Counted from the stretch's first letter, positions 1 to 6,594 are shown. The stretch: 7,736 nucleotides of DNA from UBA5336 sp039198685 (GCA_039198685.1 JBCCTK010000127.1:1-7736); one strand, 5' to 3'. Numbers and translations are program-made. Notes: a model not told the origin generated them from the sequence alone.

Positions 1-24
1 CGTCGGCACACACTTTCCAAGAGT

Positions 25-53
25 TACATGGGCAAGCGATGCGGATCGGTCAA
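25..53 (-). promoter_or_regulatory. Possible promoter reading left, out of the window
   Basis: On the minus strand TTGACC (48-53) is followed after 17 bp by CATGTA (25-30). The -35 match is good, the -10 match is poor. It lies downstream of dnaG and would drive the next gene to the left, which in many alphaproteobacteria is rpoD. That gene is not visible here, so the assignment is weak. The rest of 1-108 shows no gene and no clear terminator for dnaG. Confidence 0.22.
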
Positions 54-108
54 CAGTGTGTCTGACGATAATCTCACCAGAATGTTATTTGCTCGTTCAA
101 CGTGTGAA

Positions 109-1941
109 TCATGGCTCAACTACACGTTTCTTGGCCGCCTCATGGGCCGCCATCTGCGCTTCGCTCGACTGGGTGCGTAGTCGCTGTCGCTCAGCTATGT
201 CACGGTGCAAGGCCGCCCAGGCTCCGGGGTCTTTTAGAACTTCCTCGCGCGCCCCCGATGGCTCGTGGCTCTGGCCTGCGGACTGTGTATAGAGCCGGAT
301 CAGTAGCTCCCATTCGCGTGCCGCTTGGCTTCCGAGCATGATTTCTTCCCGCGTCGGATATGTTTCGAACGCTTCGAGTGCCGCCATGTGGCCCGATTGC
401 GCAAGATGGTCTGCGACGCTGGCGGGGTCGATACTTTGCTCATTGCAATGCACTTCCATGATCGCATCACAGATGGCATTCGAGACCGGGTGGTTGAACG
501 CAGCCGCAGACAATAACTCCGCGAACACTTCAACAAGACCGGGACTGGCGGCCGCAGACACCAACTGGCCCAAGGCAGGCGGTGGCCCTTTCTTGGCTTT
601 GAGCAACTGCAAGCCAGGCGCCCCGCGATGGGTCCGGCCCGCTTTGCGGATGTCCCAGAAATACTCGCGCATTCTCTGAAGGAGATCGCGTTGATACGCC
701 GCGCGCACACCATCGTGGCCGATCTTGGCTGCTGCAGCCTTCAATCGCGCCTCGAGTCCGGCTTTCTGCTCTGGCGTATCGAGAGGTTCAGCATCCCGCT
801 CGCGGCGCCAAAGGACCCGAACCAAAGGCAAAGCTGTTTCAAGAAGCGTCGTCAATTGGGCCTGGCCATCCGCTTTCTTCAAGAGATCATCGGGATCCAG
901 CCCTTCCGGGAGAAAGGCGAAATACACAGAGCGATCGGGCAGCACCTCAGGCAGAGCGACATCCACGCTTCTATGGGCAGCACCTCGACCGGCTCGGTCG
1001 CCATCGAAACACAGAACCGGATCCGGTCCAGCCCGCCACAACAAGCCCAGCTGATCCCTGGTGAGCGCTGTGCCCAGGGGCGCCACGGCATTGCCGAACC
1101 CCGCTTCGCCCATGGCGATAACGTCCATATACCCTTCACAAACGATGAGTCCCCCGCGCTCACCATAGCCGACGGTTTCGCGGGCGCGCTTGTAATTATA
1201 AAGAACCCTGGATTTATGGAACAGATCCGTTTCCGGGGAATTCAGGTATTTCGCCTTGTCGTCCGGATCGAGGGCGCGACCTCCGAACGCAATCACATCG
1301 CCTTTCGTGTCTGCAATCGGGAACATAATCCGGTTGCGGAACACGTCATAGGGCTCACCGCCCTTATCAGAAATCTTGGCGAGACCCGCCCCGATGATCT
1401 CATCCTGGCTGAACCCGGCGCCTTTGAGGTGTATGTAGAGTTGCCGCCAATCATCGGGCGCAAAACCGATCCCCCAGCGCGTCCAGGACTGCGCACCCAG
1501 CCCGCGCTTGTTTTCCAGGTAACGCCTCGCGGCTGCGCCATCATTTCGGCGAAGCCTGGCTTGAAAAAATTCAGCCGCTGCCGCGCAAGCTGCCTTCAAT
1601 CGCTTCAGCCGGTCATAGTGCTCAACCGCTTCTGGCGTCGCTTTGGGCAACGCCATACCGGCTTCATCGGCAAGACGCTCGACCACTTCCATGAATTCGA
1701 GGCGCTCGGTTTCCATCAGGAACTTGATAATATCGCCGCCGAGCCCGGATGAGAAATCCTTGAAGATCCCCTTTTCATCATTGACGTAAAAGCTTGGCGT
1801 CTTTTCGCTCGTGAATGGGGAAAGGCCGACCCACTCCTTGCCACGACGTGTCAGCTTGACCTTACGGCCTATCACGTCAGACGGGCGCATGCGGGCTTTG
1901 ATTTCGTCCAGGAAACCGTCAGGTATACGAACATTGCTCAT
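109..1941 (-). CDS. dnaG: DNA primase DnaG with degenerate zinc ribbon
   Basis: DnaG makes the short RNA primers for lagging-strand synthesis and is recruited by the replicative helicase DnaB. The product is 610 aa from the ATG at 1939-1941; a GTG two codons upstream (1945-1947) is in frame, and neither has a strong Shine-Dalgarno. Counting from that GTG, residues 40-72 form the N-terminal zinc-ribbon region, but the four usual ligands are replaced: GLSPFT has S43 and T46 where CPFH is normal, and FKDFSSG has D64 and S67 where HCFGCG is normal. The RNA-polymerase-like core follows (FRNRIMFPI about 203-211). The Toprim catalytic motifs are intact: EGYMD at 271-275, DGD at 315-317 and DPDD at 351-354. 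The C-terminal part (about 460-590) corresponds to the DnaB-interacting domain and is weakly conserved, as usual. Length is normal for the family. It sits 81 bp after yqeY on the same strand. Confidence 0.95.
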   Translation of the reverse strand: MSNVRIPDGFLDEIKARMRPSDVIGRKVKLTRRGKEWVGLSPFTSEKTPSFYVNDEKGIFKDFSSGLGGDIIKFLMETERLEFMEVVERLADEAGMALPKATPEAVEHYDRLKRLKAACAAAAEFFQARLRRNDGAAARRYLENKRGLGAQSWTRWGIGFAPDDWRQLYIHLKGAGFSQDEIIGAGLAKISDKGGEPYDVFRNRIMFPIADTKGDVIAFGGRALDPDDKAKYLNSPETDLFHKSRVLYNYKRARETVGYGERGGLIVCEGYMDVIAMGEAGFGNAVAPLGTALTRDQLGLLWRAGPDPVLCFDGDRAGRGAAHRSVDVALPEVLPDRSVYFAFLPEGLDPDDLLKKADGQAQLTTLLETALPLVRVLWRRERDAEPLDTPEQKAGLEARLKAAAAKIGHDGVRAAYQRDLLQRMREYFWDIRKAGRTHRGAPGLQLLKAKKGPPPALGQLVSAAASPGLVEVFAELLSAAAFNHPVSNAICDAIMEVHCNEQSIDPASVADHLAQSGHMAALEAFETYPTREEIMLGSQAAREWELLIRLYTQSAGQSHEPSGAREEVLKDPGAWAALHRDIAERQRLRTQSSEAQMAAHEAAKKRVVEP

Positions 1942-1989
1942 CGCCACAGGTTAGACGAAAAAGTGATTCGCACGAAACATCTCGCGAAC

Positions 1990-2020
1990 ATTCCCCACAG
2001 ACTTCGCCGGAATGGGGAAT
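1990..2020. other. Hairpin between yqeY stop and dnaG
   Basis: ATTCCCCA (1990-1997) and TGGGGAAT (2013-2020) form a perfect 8-bp stem. The 15-base loop can extend it with TTC/GAA around a GCCG tetraloop. It starts just after the yqeY stop codon (2023-2025). In the yqeY-dnaG direction no T-run follows the stem. On the plus strand TTTTTA follows directly, so as an intrinsic terminator it would stop plus-strand (antisense) transcripts. It may instead be an mRNA processing or stability element between the two genes. Confidence 0.55.
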
Positions 2021-2022
2021 TT

Positions 2023-2532
2023 TTATTGTAGCGCGCGGCGTACAGCCTGCCCTGCTGCGCGGCTGTCAATTTTGCCTGGGTAGCGGGCTTTCAACGTGCT
2101 CATACACTTGCCGAGGTCTTTCAGCGTTGACGCGTCCAGTTCGTCAACGACGCTCTTCACGGCTCTGTTCAGTTCATCCTCGCCCAGGGGCTTGGGAAGA
2201 AACTCTTCGATGACACTCAGCTCTTCGCGTTCGCGTTCGGCATCTTCAATGCGGCCCGCTTCATCAAATTCCTTGGACGAAATCCTGCGTTGGGCTGCCA
2301 TGGTTTCAAGAACCCCCCGCACGGTTGCATCCGGGCATCCGTCGCATTCACCGCGGGTTCGCGCACTGGCATCGCGATCGCGCACGGCGCAGGACACCAG
2401 CCTCAGCGTGGCCGCACGGGTTTGCTCGCTGGGCGAAGCCGTCCCAGACGCCACTTTGGCTTCCGCCACCTGCAGGGCCTCTGCGACCCGCATTTTTAAA
2501 GAGTGTATATCCGCTGAAACCACTTCAGCCAT
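2023..2532 (-). CDS. GatB/YqeY domain-containing protein
   Basis: This is a YqeY-family protein, related to the C-terminal tRNA-binding tail domain of GatB, the amidotransferase subunit that makes Gln-tRNA(Gln) or Asn-tRNA(Asn). The free-standing YqeY proteins have no settled role. The family pattern is clear: TLRL and VRDRD near the N-terminus, EAGRIEDAEREREEL, EFLPKPL (about 110-116) and the C-terminal LKDLGKCMSTLKARYPGKID. I chose the ATG at 2530-2532 (169 aa), close to the usual length of about 150. The open frame extends to 2637, but those extra 35 residues look non-coding and would run over the predicted carA promoter. Another ATG at 2491-2493 gives 156 aa and is possible. A CDGC motif (C63, C66) lies in the normally variable loop after the first helices. 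It is upstream of dnaG on the same strand, a common alphaproteobacterial pairing, and divergent from carA. Confidence 0.9.
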   Translation of the reverse strand: MAEVVSADIHSLKMRVAEALQVAEAKVASGTASPSEQTRAATLRLVSCAVRDRDASARTRGECDGCPDATVRGVLETMAAQRRISSKEFDEAGRIEDAEREREELSVIEEFLPKPLGEDELNRAVKSVVDELDASTLKDLGKCMSTLKARYPGKIDSRAAGQAVRRALQ

Positions 2533-2567
2533 GGCATCTATCTCTGCATGTACTGGACACAATCGCC

Positions 2568-2596
2568 TTGACGATCTGTCCGACCAGCCCCTAGTT
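2568..2596 (+). promoter_or_regulatory. Predicted carA promoter
   Basis: TTGACG (2568-2573), a 17-bp spacer and CTAGTT (2591-2596) resemble the alphaproteobacterial housekeeping sigma pattern. Transcription would start near 2603, giving a leader of about 58 nt before the carA start. I found no equally good site for yqeY on the opposite strand. Confidence 0.6.
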
Positions 2597-2643
2597 CCCG
2601 CATTACAGGAAAACCTGCAATCCTTAACGCACTGCAAATTCGT

Positions 2644-2651
2644 CAGGAAGG
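2644..2651 (+). promoter_or_regulatory. carA ribosome binding site
   Basis: CAGGAAGG lies exactly 10 bases before the carA ATG at 2662 and decides that start. The same 8-mer at the same spacing precedes carB (7641-7648). Confidence 0.8.
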
Positions 2652-2661
2652 CAAGCGAGAT

Positions 2662-3843
2662 ATGTATTCACCGGGCTCTCCGCAAGCGAATTCTTCAGCG
2701 ACGGGTGCAATCGCGCTGAGCGATGGCACGGTATTTCTTGGCCGCGGTGCCGGTGCGGTTGGATTTGCTGTGGGAGAACTCTGCTTCAATACTGCGATGA
2801 CAGGGTATCAAGAGATTTTGACTGACCCATCCTATGCCAGCCAGCTCGTACTCTTCACCTTTCCCCATATTGGAAATGTCGGCGCCAACCCGGAAGACTT
2901 GGAGTATTCAACCGAGCCTGCCGGGCGCGGCGCACGGGCTGCTATTTTCAGAGACCCTATCACCGCTCCATCCAATTGGCGCGCGGAAGACCATTTCGAC
3001 GCCTGGCTGGCGAAGCGGGGCATTGTTGGTCTGTCTGGCGTAGACACACGATTGCTGACACGCCGCATTCGTCTGGAGGGTATGCCGAAGGCCGCAATTG
3101 CCCACGCACCAAAAGGCGGTATCGACATCGAAGCGCTCATCGAAAAAGCCAACGCTTTTGAGGGGCTGGAAGCGGCTGACCTTGCTGCGGATATGGTCTC
3201 TGAAACCGCTTTCGAACATACCGAGCGCCTTTGGGATATTGCTTCGGGCTATAGAAGTATGCCGCCAGCCACACACCACGTGGTGGTGGTCGATTTTGGT
3301 GTGAAAAAGAACATCTTGCGAAACCTCGCTGAGGTGAATGTGCGCGCCACGGTGGTTTCGGCTGACACCTCTTTGAATGATGTGCTCGCCCTGAAACCAT
3401 CGGGTATTGTCCTTTCAAATGGACCTGGAGACCCGGCAGCGACCTTTCAAAGGGCAGGCGCGTTGATTTCAGGCGTTGTGGAAAGTGGACTTCCTATTCT
3501 GGGGATCTGCCTGGGGCACCAATTGCTGGCGCTCAGTCTTGGGGCAGAAACCATGAAAATGCCGCAGGGCCACCACGGTGCCAACCATCCAGTCAAAGAC
3601 TTGGAGGCCGGGCAAGTCGAGATTGTGTCCATGAATCACGGCTTCACCGTCGATCCAAGCAGCCTGCCGCCAGGGGTTGAGGAGAGCCACACCTCACTGT
3701 TCGACGGGACCAATAGCGGGCTGAAGGTCGCCGGCAAACCGATCATTTCGGTACAACACCATCCAGAAGCCTCCCCTGGGCCACAAGACAGTTTCTATAT
3801 TTTTGGTCGCTTTGCCGACCTTTTGGCTGGGCAAAGCGGCTAG
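2662..3843 (+). CDS. carA: Carbamoyl-phosphate synthase small (glutaminase) subunit
   Basis: CarA hydrolyses glutamine and channels ammonia to CarB, which makes carbamoyl phosphate for arginine and pyrimidine synthesis in the cytoplasm. The 393-aa product has normal length and both domains. The N-terminal CPSase small-chain domain (about 14-150) includes GELCFNTAMTGYQEILTDPS and GIVGLSGVDTR. The C-terminal class I glutamine amidotransferase domain (about 205-390) has SNGPGDP (252-258), the nucleophile C283 in GICLGHQ, GHHGANHPV (303-311), MNHGF (324-328), and the catalytic His/Glu pair H367 and E369 in QHHPEASPGP. All catalytic residues are intact. The start is fixed by a good ribosome binding site. 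It is transcribed divergently from yqeY and converges on a TetR-family gene; its stop codon lies inside a large inverted repeat. Its partner carB starts about 3.8 kb downstream rather than directly next to it. Confidence 0.98.
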   Translation: MYSPGSPQANSSATGAIALSDGTVFLGRGAGAVGFAVGELCFNTAMTGYQEILTDPSYASQLVLFTFPHIGNVGANPEDLEYSTEPAGRGARAAIFRDPITAPSNWRAEDHFDAWLAKRGIVGLSGVDTRLLTRRIRLEGMPKAAIAHAPKGGIDIEALIEKANAFEGLEAADLAADMVSETAFEHTERLWDIASGYRSMPPATHHVVVVDFGVKKNILRNLAEVNVRATVVSADTSLNDVLALKPSGIVLSNGPGDPAATFQRAGALISGVVESGLPILGICLGHQLLALSLGAETMKMPQGHHGANHPVKDLEAGQVEIVSMNHGFTVDPSSLPPGVEESHTSLFDGTNSGLKVAGKPIISVQHHPEASPGPQDSFYIFGRFADLLAGQSG

Positions 3844-3890
3844 GGCCCTTTCCGGCCAATTTGCGCCGTTTGGCCGGAAAGGGCCCTAGC
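3839..3890. terminator. Perfect 21-bp inverted repeat, probable bidirectional terminator
   Basis: The arms 3839-3859 and 3870-3890 are exact reverse complements (21 bp), around a 10-base loop TTTGCGCCGT. The carA stop (TAG, 3841-3843) is in the left arm and the stop of the convergent TetR gene (TAG on the minus strand, 3886-3888) is in the right arm, in mirror position. No T-run follows on either side, so it is not a textbook intrinsic terminator. A stem this long and GC-rich should still block or protect both 3' ends. Confidence 0.75.
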
Positions 3891-4476
3891 GAAGGCTCTT
3901 GAGCACCGCCTCAAACGCATCAAGTACACTTTCGACCGTCACACCGGGTTCATTCCGCGCCATGGCAAAGCCAGCCCCATTGAGCGCATTGTGGACGAGG
4001 ACGGCAAGCGGTTGGACACGTTTGCGCGCAACAATGCCCTTGCGCGCCAGGTATTCAATACCCGCATTTACATTACGGCGCCCCAAATCATTATCTGCTT
4101 CATACCAACCGGCCAATCCCAGAACTGAAGGTCCATCGATCAAGACAATCTGTTGGTAATCGGGTCGCGCCGCCCAAGAAAGGTACGTTTGGCATCCAGC
4201 AAGAAAAGCCGCGTAGGGGTCGCTTCTTGAGCGGCTCGCAGTGGCATTTTGGCGCGCCTCGGCGTCCATTTCTCCTTGAAGCTGCGTCCAGATCTCCCGA
4301 AAAAGCGCCTCCTTCGTCGGAAAATAATGAAACAGCCCACCCTTGGTAATCCCAGCCCTCTCCACGATTTGGGACACCTTCGTATCACTAAACCCTTGCG
4401 CTTCGAACAATTCCCGTGCGACCTTCAGAAGGCGCTCGCGTGTCTTTTCTGCTTCTATTTTCGATCTTCGCGCCAT
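3886..4476 (-). CDS. TetR/AcrR-family transcriptional regulator
   Basis: This is a one-component DNA-binding repressor of the TetR family. The 196-aa product has the typical N-terminal three-helix domain: RERLLKVARELFEAQGFSDT leads into the helix-turn-helix at about 33-52 (KVSQIVERAGITKGGLFHYF), followed by PTKEALFREIW. The rest is the variable ligand-binding and dimerisation domain, with a DGPSVLGLAGW stretch (about 114-124) of a type seen in many TetR proteins; the ligand cannot be predicted. I chose the ATG at 4474-4476, preceded by GGGAAAG. A GTG at 4513-4515 is in frame, but it lies inside the operator-like palindrome and adds 13 residues before the usual basic MARRSK start. The gene converges on carA. 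The only sequence it could control divergently is a short plus-strand unit ending at a terminator at 4642-4668. Autoregulation through the palindrome at 4514-4530 is likely. Confidence 0.92.
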   Translation of the reverse strand: MARRSKIEAEKTRERLLKVARELFEAQGFSDTKVSQIVERAGITKGGLFHYFPTKEALFREIWTQLQGEMDAEARQNATASRSRSDPYAAFLAGCQTYLSWAARPDYQQIVLIDGPSVLGLAGWYEADNDLGRRNVNAGIEYLARKGIVARKRVQPLAVLVHNALNGAGFAMARNEPGVTVESVLDAFEAVLKSLR

Positions 4477-4502
4477 CGTGCTTTCCCAGCCCAAATTTCG
4501 GC

Positions 4503-4531
4503 TTGCAGCTCCCACATACCCGGGGTATGTA
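4503..4531 (+). promoter_or_regulatory. Predicted plus-strand promoter overlapping the palindrome
   Basis: TTGCAG (4503-4508), 17 bp and TATGTA (4526-4531) form a plausible promoter pointing right, away from the TetR gene. The palindrome at 4514-4530 fills the spacer and overlaps the -10, so a bound repressor would exclude RNA polymerase. Transcription would begin near 4538. Confidence 0.5.
4514..4530. promoter_or_regulatory. 17-bp palindrome, likely TetR operator
   Basis: ACATACCC (4514-4521) and GGGTATGT (4523-4530) are perfect 8-bp inverted arms around one central G. The length and symmetry suit a TetR-family dimer. The site begins 37 bp upstream of the chosen TetR start and overlaps the rightward promoter. 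Binding by this particular regulator is inferred from position alone. Confidence 0.65.
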
Positions 4532-4537
4532 TAACAC

Positions 4538-4668
4538 AGATGGGGGGACCCGCGGAGGTTAAATCGGGAAGTGCCGCTCTAACCGATTTTTCAACTGTGG
4601 TGCTTGCAGATGTGGGGACTGATGCAAGACCCATCGTACTGGCCGGGCGATCTGCGCCCGGCTTTTTT
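4538..4668 (+). ncRNA. Candidate small RNA divergent from the TetR gene
   Basis: Between the rightward promoter and a strong intrinsic terminator lie about 130 bases without a convincing coding frame: the only long in-frame stretch reads straight through the terminator. The sequence can form hairpins. AAATCGG (4561-4567) pairs with CCGATTT (4583-4589), CTTGCA (4603-4608) pairs with TGCAAG (4623-4628), and the terminator stem follows. I recognise no known RNA family (it does not look like the 4.5S SRP RNA). A very short leader peptide or the remnant of a lost target gene are alternatives. Existence is inferred from promoter plus terminator only. Confidence 0.4.
4642..4668 (+). terminator. Intrinsic terminator, plus strand
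   Basis: GCCGGGCG (4642-4649), a 5-base loop and CGCCCGGC (4655-4662) form a perfect 8-bp GC-rich stem followed by six T (4663-4668). Both neighbouring protein genes are on the minus strand, so it terminates something transcribed from the TetR side. Confidence 0.85.
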
Positions 4669-4769
4669 ATTGGCAGAGAGCCCATCAAGATAGACTTAAA
4701 CTAAAGCCTTGATTTTATACAAAATAAAACAGTCTTACCAGGACGCCCAATGGGAGTTGCTCGCATTCC

Positions 4770-5696
4770 CTAGCGCAGCACCCCGCCGCATCTGCGATTG
4801 TACGCCTCAATGGCGTCGGGCATCCAGCGCCGGAAATTCTCCGCGCGCGTTTCACTGGCAGGATGGGTCGACATCCATTCCGGCGGTCGTTGTTGCCCGC
4901 CAAGCTCGCCCATACGCTCCCACAATTCTGGCGCTTCGCGCGGATCGTAACACGCGCGGACCAGCAATTCGAGACCGATCTTGTCGGCCTCAGTTTCGTG
5001 CTGGCGAGAAAAATTCAGGATGCCGCCCTGGGCCGCCATTCCAAACGCCTGCATCACGGCTTGCTGCTGTGTGGCGCCCATATCTCCCATACCGAGCCCC
5101 ACAGCCACCTGGCCCAACTGGGCCACCTGCTGCTGGCTCATACGCTCAGCACCGTGGTGGGCCAGGGCGTGGCCAATCTCGTGGCCCATCACAACGGCGA
5201 GTTTATCGACGTCGTCAATATCGGAGAGGGTCACCTGACCATCATAGTTGCCAGTGACATCGAGGATGCCCGTATACACGGCAACATAACCACCCGGCAG
5301 GCAAAATGCATTGGGCTGGTTGGATTCAACCACATTATAAGTCCAGTCAAAAGCGGACGCCACGGGCGTGAACCGATATCCTGCCTGTAGCAATTCCTGC
5401 TCATATTGGACGGCTGCCATTTGAAGATTGCGGCCGATTTCACGCACGGTTTCGACAACTTCCTTCTGCCCTGTATCGCAATTGCGAGCACTCGTGCAGA
5501 GTACGTTGCCGGCTTCACTCTGGAGGATCTGCACGTAGGATTGCGCGCCGAGGCGCACGGAGTCATCTATCGACATGGTATTGAATTGTTTGCGGCCGCT
5601 GAACGGCACCTCCTGCTGATTGGAAAACCAGTAAATCGCGAGACCAACCATCGCGATGGCGAGGAGTCCCAGGCGGCTGCGTATCAAACTCCCCAT
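4770..5696 (-). CDS. M48-family zinc metalloprotease, membrane-anchored
   Basis: The 308-aa product is a peptidase of the M48 (Ste24/HtpX/BepA-like) family. An uncleaved-looking signal anchor occupies about residues 8-24 (LGLLAIAMVGLAIYWF) with no lipobox, so the catalytic domain should face the periplasm. The domain carries NAFCLPGGYVAVYTGIL (129-145), the zinc motif HEIGH (172-176), ETEAD (234-238) with the third ligand, and STHP (276-279). The family's likely job is quality control or maturation of envelope proteins; the substrate is unknown. Between TGIL and the HEIGH helix is an acidic stretch (about 146-164, rich in Asp) that looks longer than in most relatives. Five cysteines (67, 73, 132, 249, 303) could form periplasmic disulfides. 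The start is supported by GAGGAG about 9 bases upstream of the ATG at 5694-5696. It is transcribed divergently from gloC; no intrinsic terminator follows its stop. Confidence 0.92.
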   Translation of the reverse strand: MGSLIRSRLGLLAIAMVGLAIYWFSNQQEVPFSGRKQFNTMSIDDSVRLGAQSYVQILQSEAGNVLCTSARNCDTGQKEVVETVREIGRNLQMAAVQYEQELLQAGYRFTPVASAFDWTYNVVESNQPNAFCLPGGYVAVYTGILDVTGNYDGQVTLSDIDDVDKLAVVMGHEIGHALAHHGAERMSQQQVAQLGQVAVGLGMGDMGATQQQAVMQAFGMAAQGGILNFSRQHETEADKIGLELLVRACYDPREAPELWERMGELGGQQRPPEWMSTHPASETRAENFRRWMPDAIEAYNRRCGGVLR

Positions 5697-5826
5697 CTTG
5701 ATCGACTCCTCACCTCGTCCGTTGGCGCCAGCCCCTAGGCTGTACCTCGATCATACCAATACCGGAAGACGTGAAATGGGGTCTTTATGTGCTTGCGCGT
5801 CAGCCGGTTCTCCTTACCTTGTTGGC

Positions 5827-6504
5827 ATGGACAAAACACAGGCAAAGCCTCCGCTCGATATCCGCATCGTACCCGTAACGCCGCTGCAGCAGAACACATC
5901 TCTGGTCTGGTCAACACGGACCATGGAAGGCGTTTTTGTCGATCCGGGTGGAGAAACCGTCAAGCTGATGGGCGCAGCCGAACACTTCGGCGTGACTGTC
6001 AAAGCGATTTGGCTGACCCATGGCCACCTCGACCATGCTGGCGCGGCTGCCGAGATCAGGGACAGGACCGGGGCACCCGTCATTGGCCCACATCCAGATG
6101 ACCAGTGGCTGCTTGATGATATTGAAGCCCAGGGCGCAAAGTATGGAATTGCCGATGGTCGCAATGTTGTGCCGGACAGATATCTGGATGATGGCGACAC
6201 GCTAAGCCTGGACGGTCATGAGTTCGGCGTTGTCCACACGCCGGGACATACGCCGGGACATGTGGTGATCTATAACCAGCCAGGTGGACTTGCTTTTGTC
6301 GGAGATGTGTTGTTTCGCGGCTCAATCGGCCGGACTGACTTCCCACGTGGGAACCACCAACAGCTGATCGACTCGATCCAGGAAAAACTTTGGCCATTGG
6401 GCAACCAGATGCGGTTTGTGCCGGGCCACGGCCCAATGAGCACATTTGGCCAGGAGCGGATCGACAATCCCTTCGTAGCGGACTCAGTGCTCCAGCGGGC
6501 CTGA
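5827..6504 (+). CDS. gloC: Hydroxyacylglutathione hydrolase, GloC type (MBL fold)
   Basis: This metallo-beta-lactamase-fold protein resembles YcbL/GloC, the type II glyoxalase that hydrolyses S-lactoylglutathione to lactate and glutathione in methylglyoxal detoxification. The 225-aa product begins with the typical RIVPVTPLQQNTSLVW. It carries all metal-site motifs: THGHLDH (64-70), HTPGHTPGH (137-145, with H141), the bridging D160 in FVGDVLF, and H201 in PGHGPMS. GSIGRTDFPRGNHQQLI is also characteristic of this subfamily. I chose the ATG at 5827 because homology begins right after it, though no Shine-Dalgarno is visible. An in-frame ATG at 5776, preceded by GGAAG, would add 17 residues (MGSLCACASAGSPYLVG) without family resemblance. 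It could also be annotated simply as an MBL-fold hydrolase. It is divergent from the M48 gene, and the lipoprotein gene follows 90 bp downstream on the same strand. Confidence 0.9.
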   Translation: MDKTQAKPPLDIRIVPVTPLQQNTSLVWSTRTMEGVFVDPGGETVKLMGAAEHFGVTVKAIWLTHGHLDHAGAAAEIRDRTGAPVIGPHPDDQWLLDDIEAQGAKYGIADGRNVVPDRYLDDGDTLSLDGHEFGVVHTPGHTPGHVVIYNQPGGLAFVGDVLFRGSIGRTDFPRGNHQQLIDSIQEKLWPLGNQMRFVPGHGPMSTFGQERIDNPFVADSVLQRA

Positions 6505-6594
6505 CTGGAAATCTGACAAAACGTACATTCAGCCTGGATACAGACAGGGTCTGCCATTGTGCTTCGGTGCAGTGATTTTGAAAGGACCACGCCC

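Noticed and set aside
628..1752. Long plus-strand open frame of 374 codons opposite dnaG
   Set aside because: It lies wholly antisense to a clear dnaG, has no family motif or ribosome binding site, and is explained by the codon bias of a GC-rich gene.
1942..2022. Possible replication-linked signals (GANTC methylation site, DnaA or CtrA box) before dnaG
   Set aside because: One GATTC (1965-1969) is present, but such sites are frequent by chance, and I see no match to a DnaA box or a CtrA site.
2096..2719. Plus-strand open frame of 207 codons over yqeY and the carA start
   Set aside because: It is antisense to the recognised YqeY frame, overlaps carA out of frame, and gives a Ser/Arg-rich translation with no domain.
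4249..4704. Plus-strand frame of 151 codons across the TetR start and the terminator
   Set aside because: Half is antisense to the TetR gene and the rest reads straight through a strong intrinsic terminator, so it is unlikely to be translated.
4713..4729. AT-only inverted repeat TTTTAT/ATAAAA downstream of the M48 gene
   Set aside because: Six A-T pairs with a 5-base loop are too weak for a terminator and expected in an AT-rich spacer.
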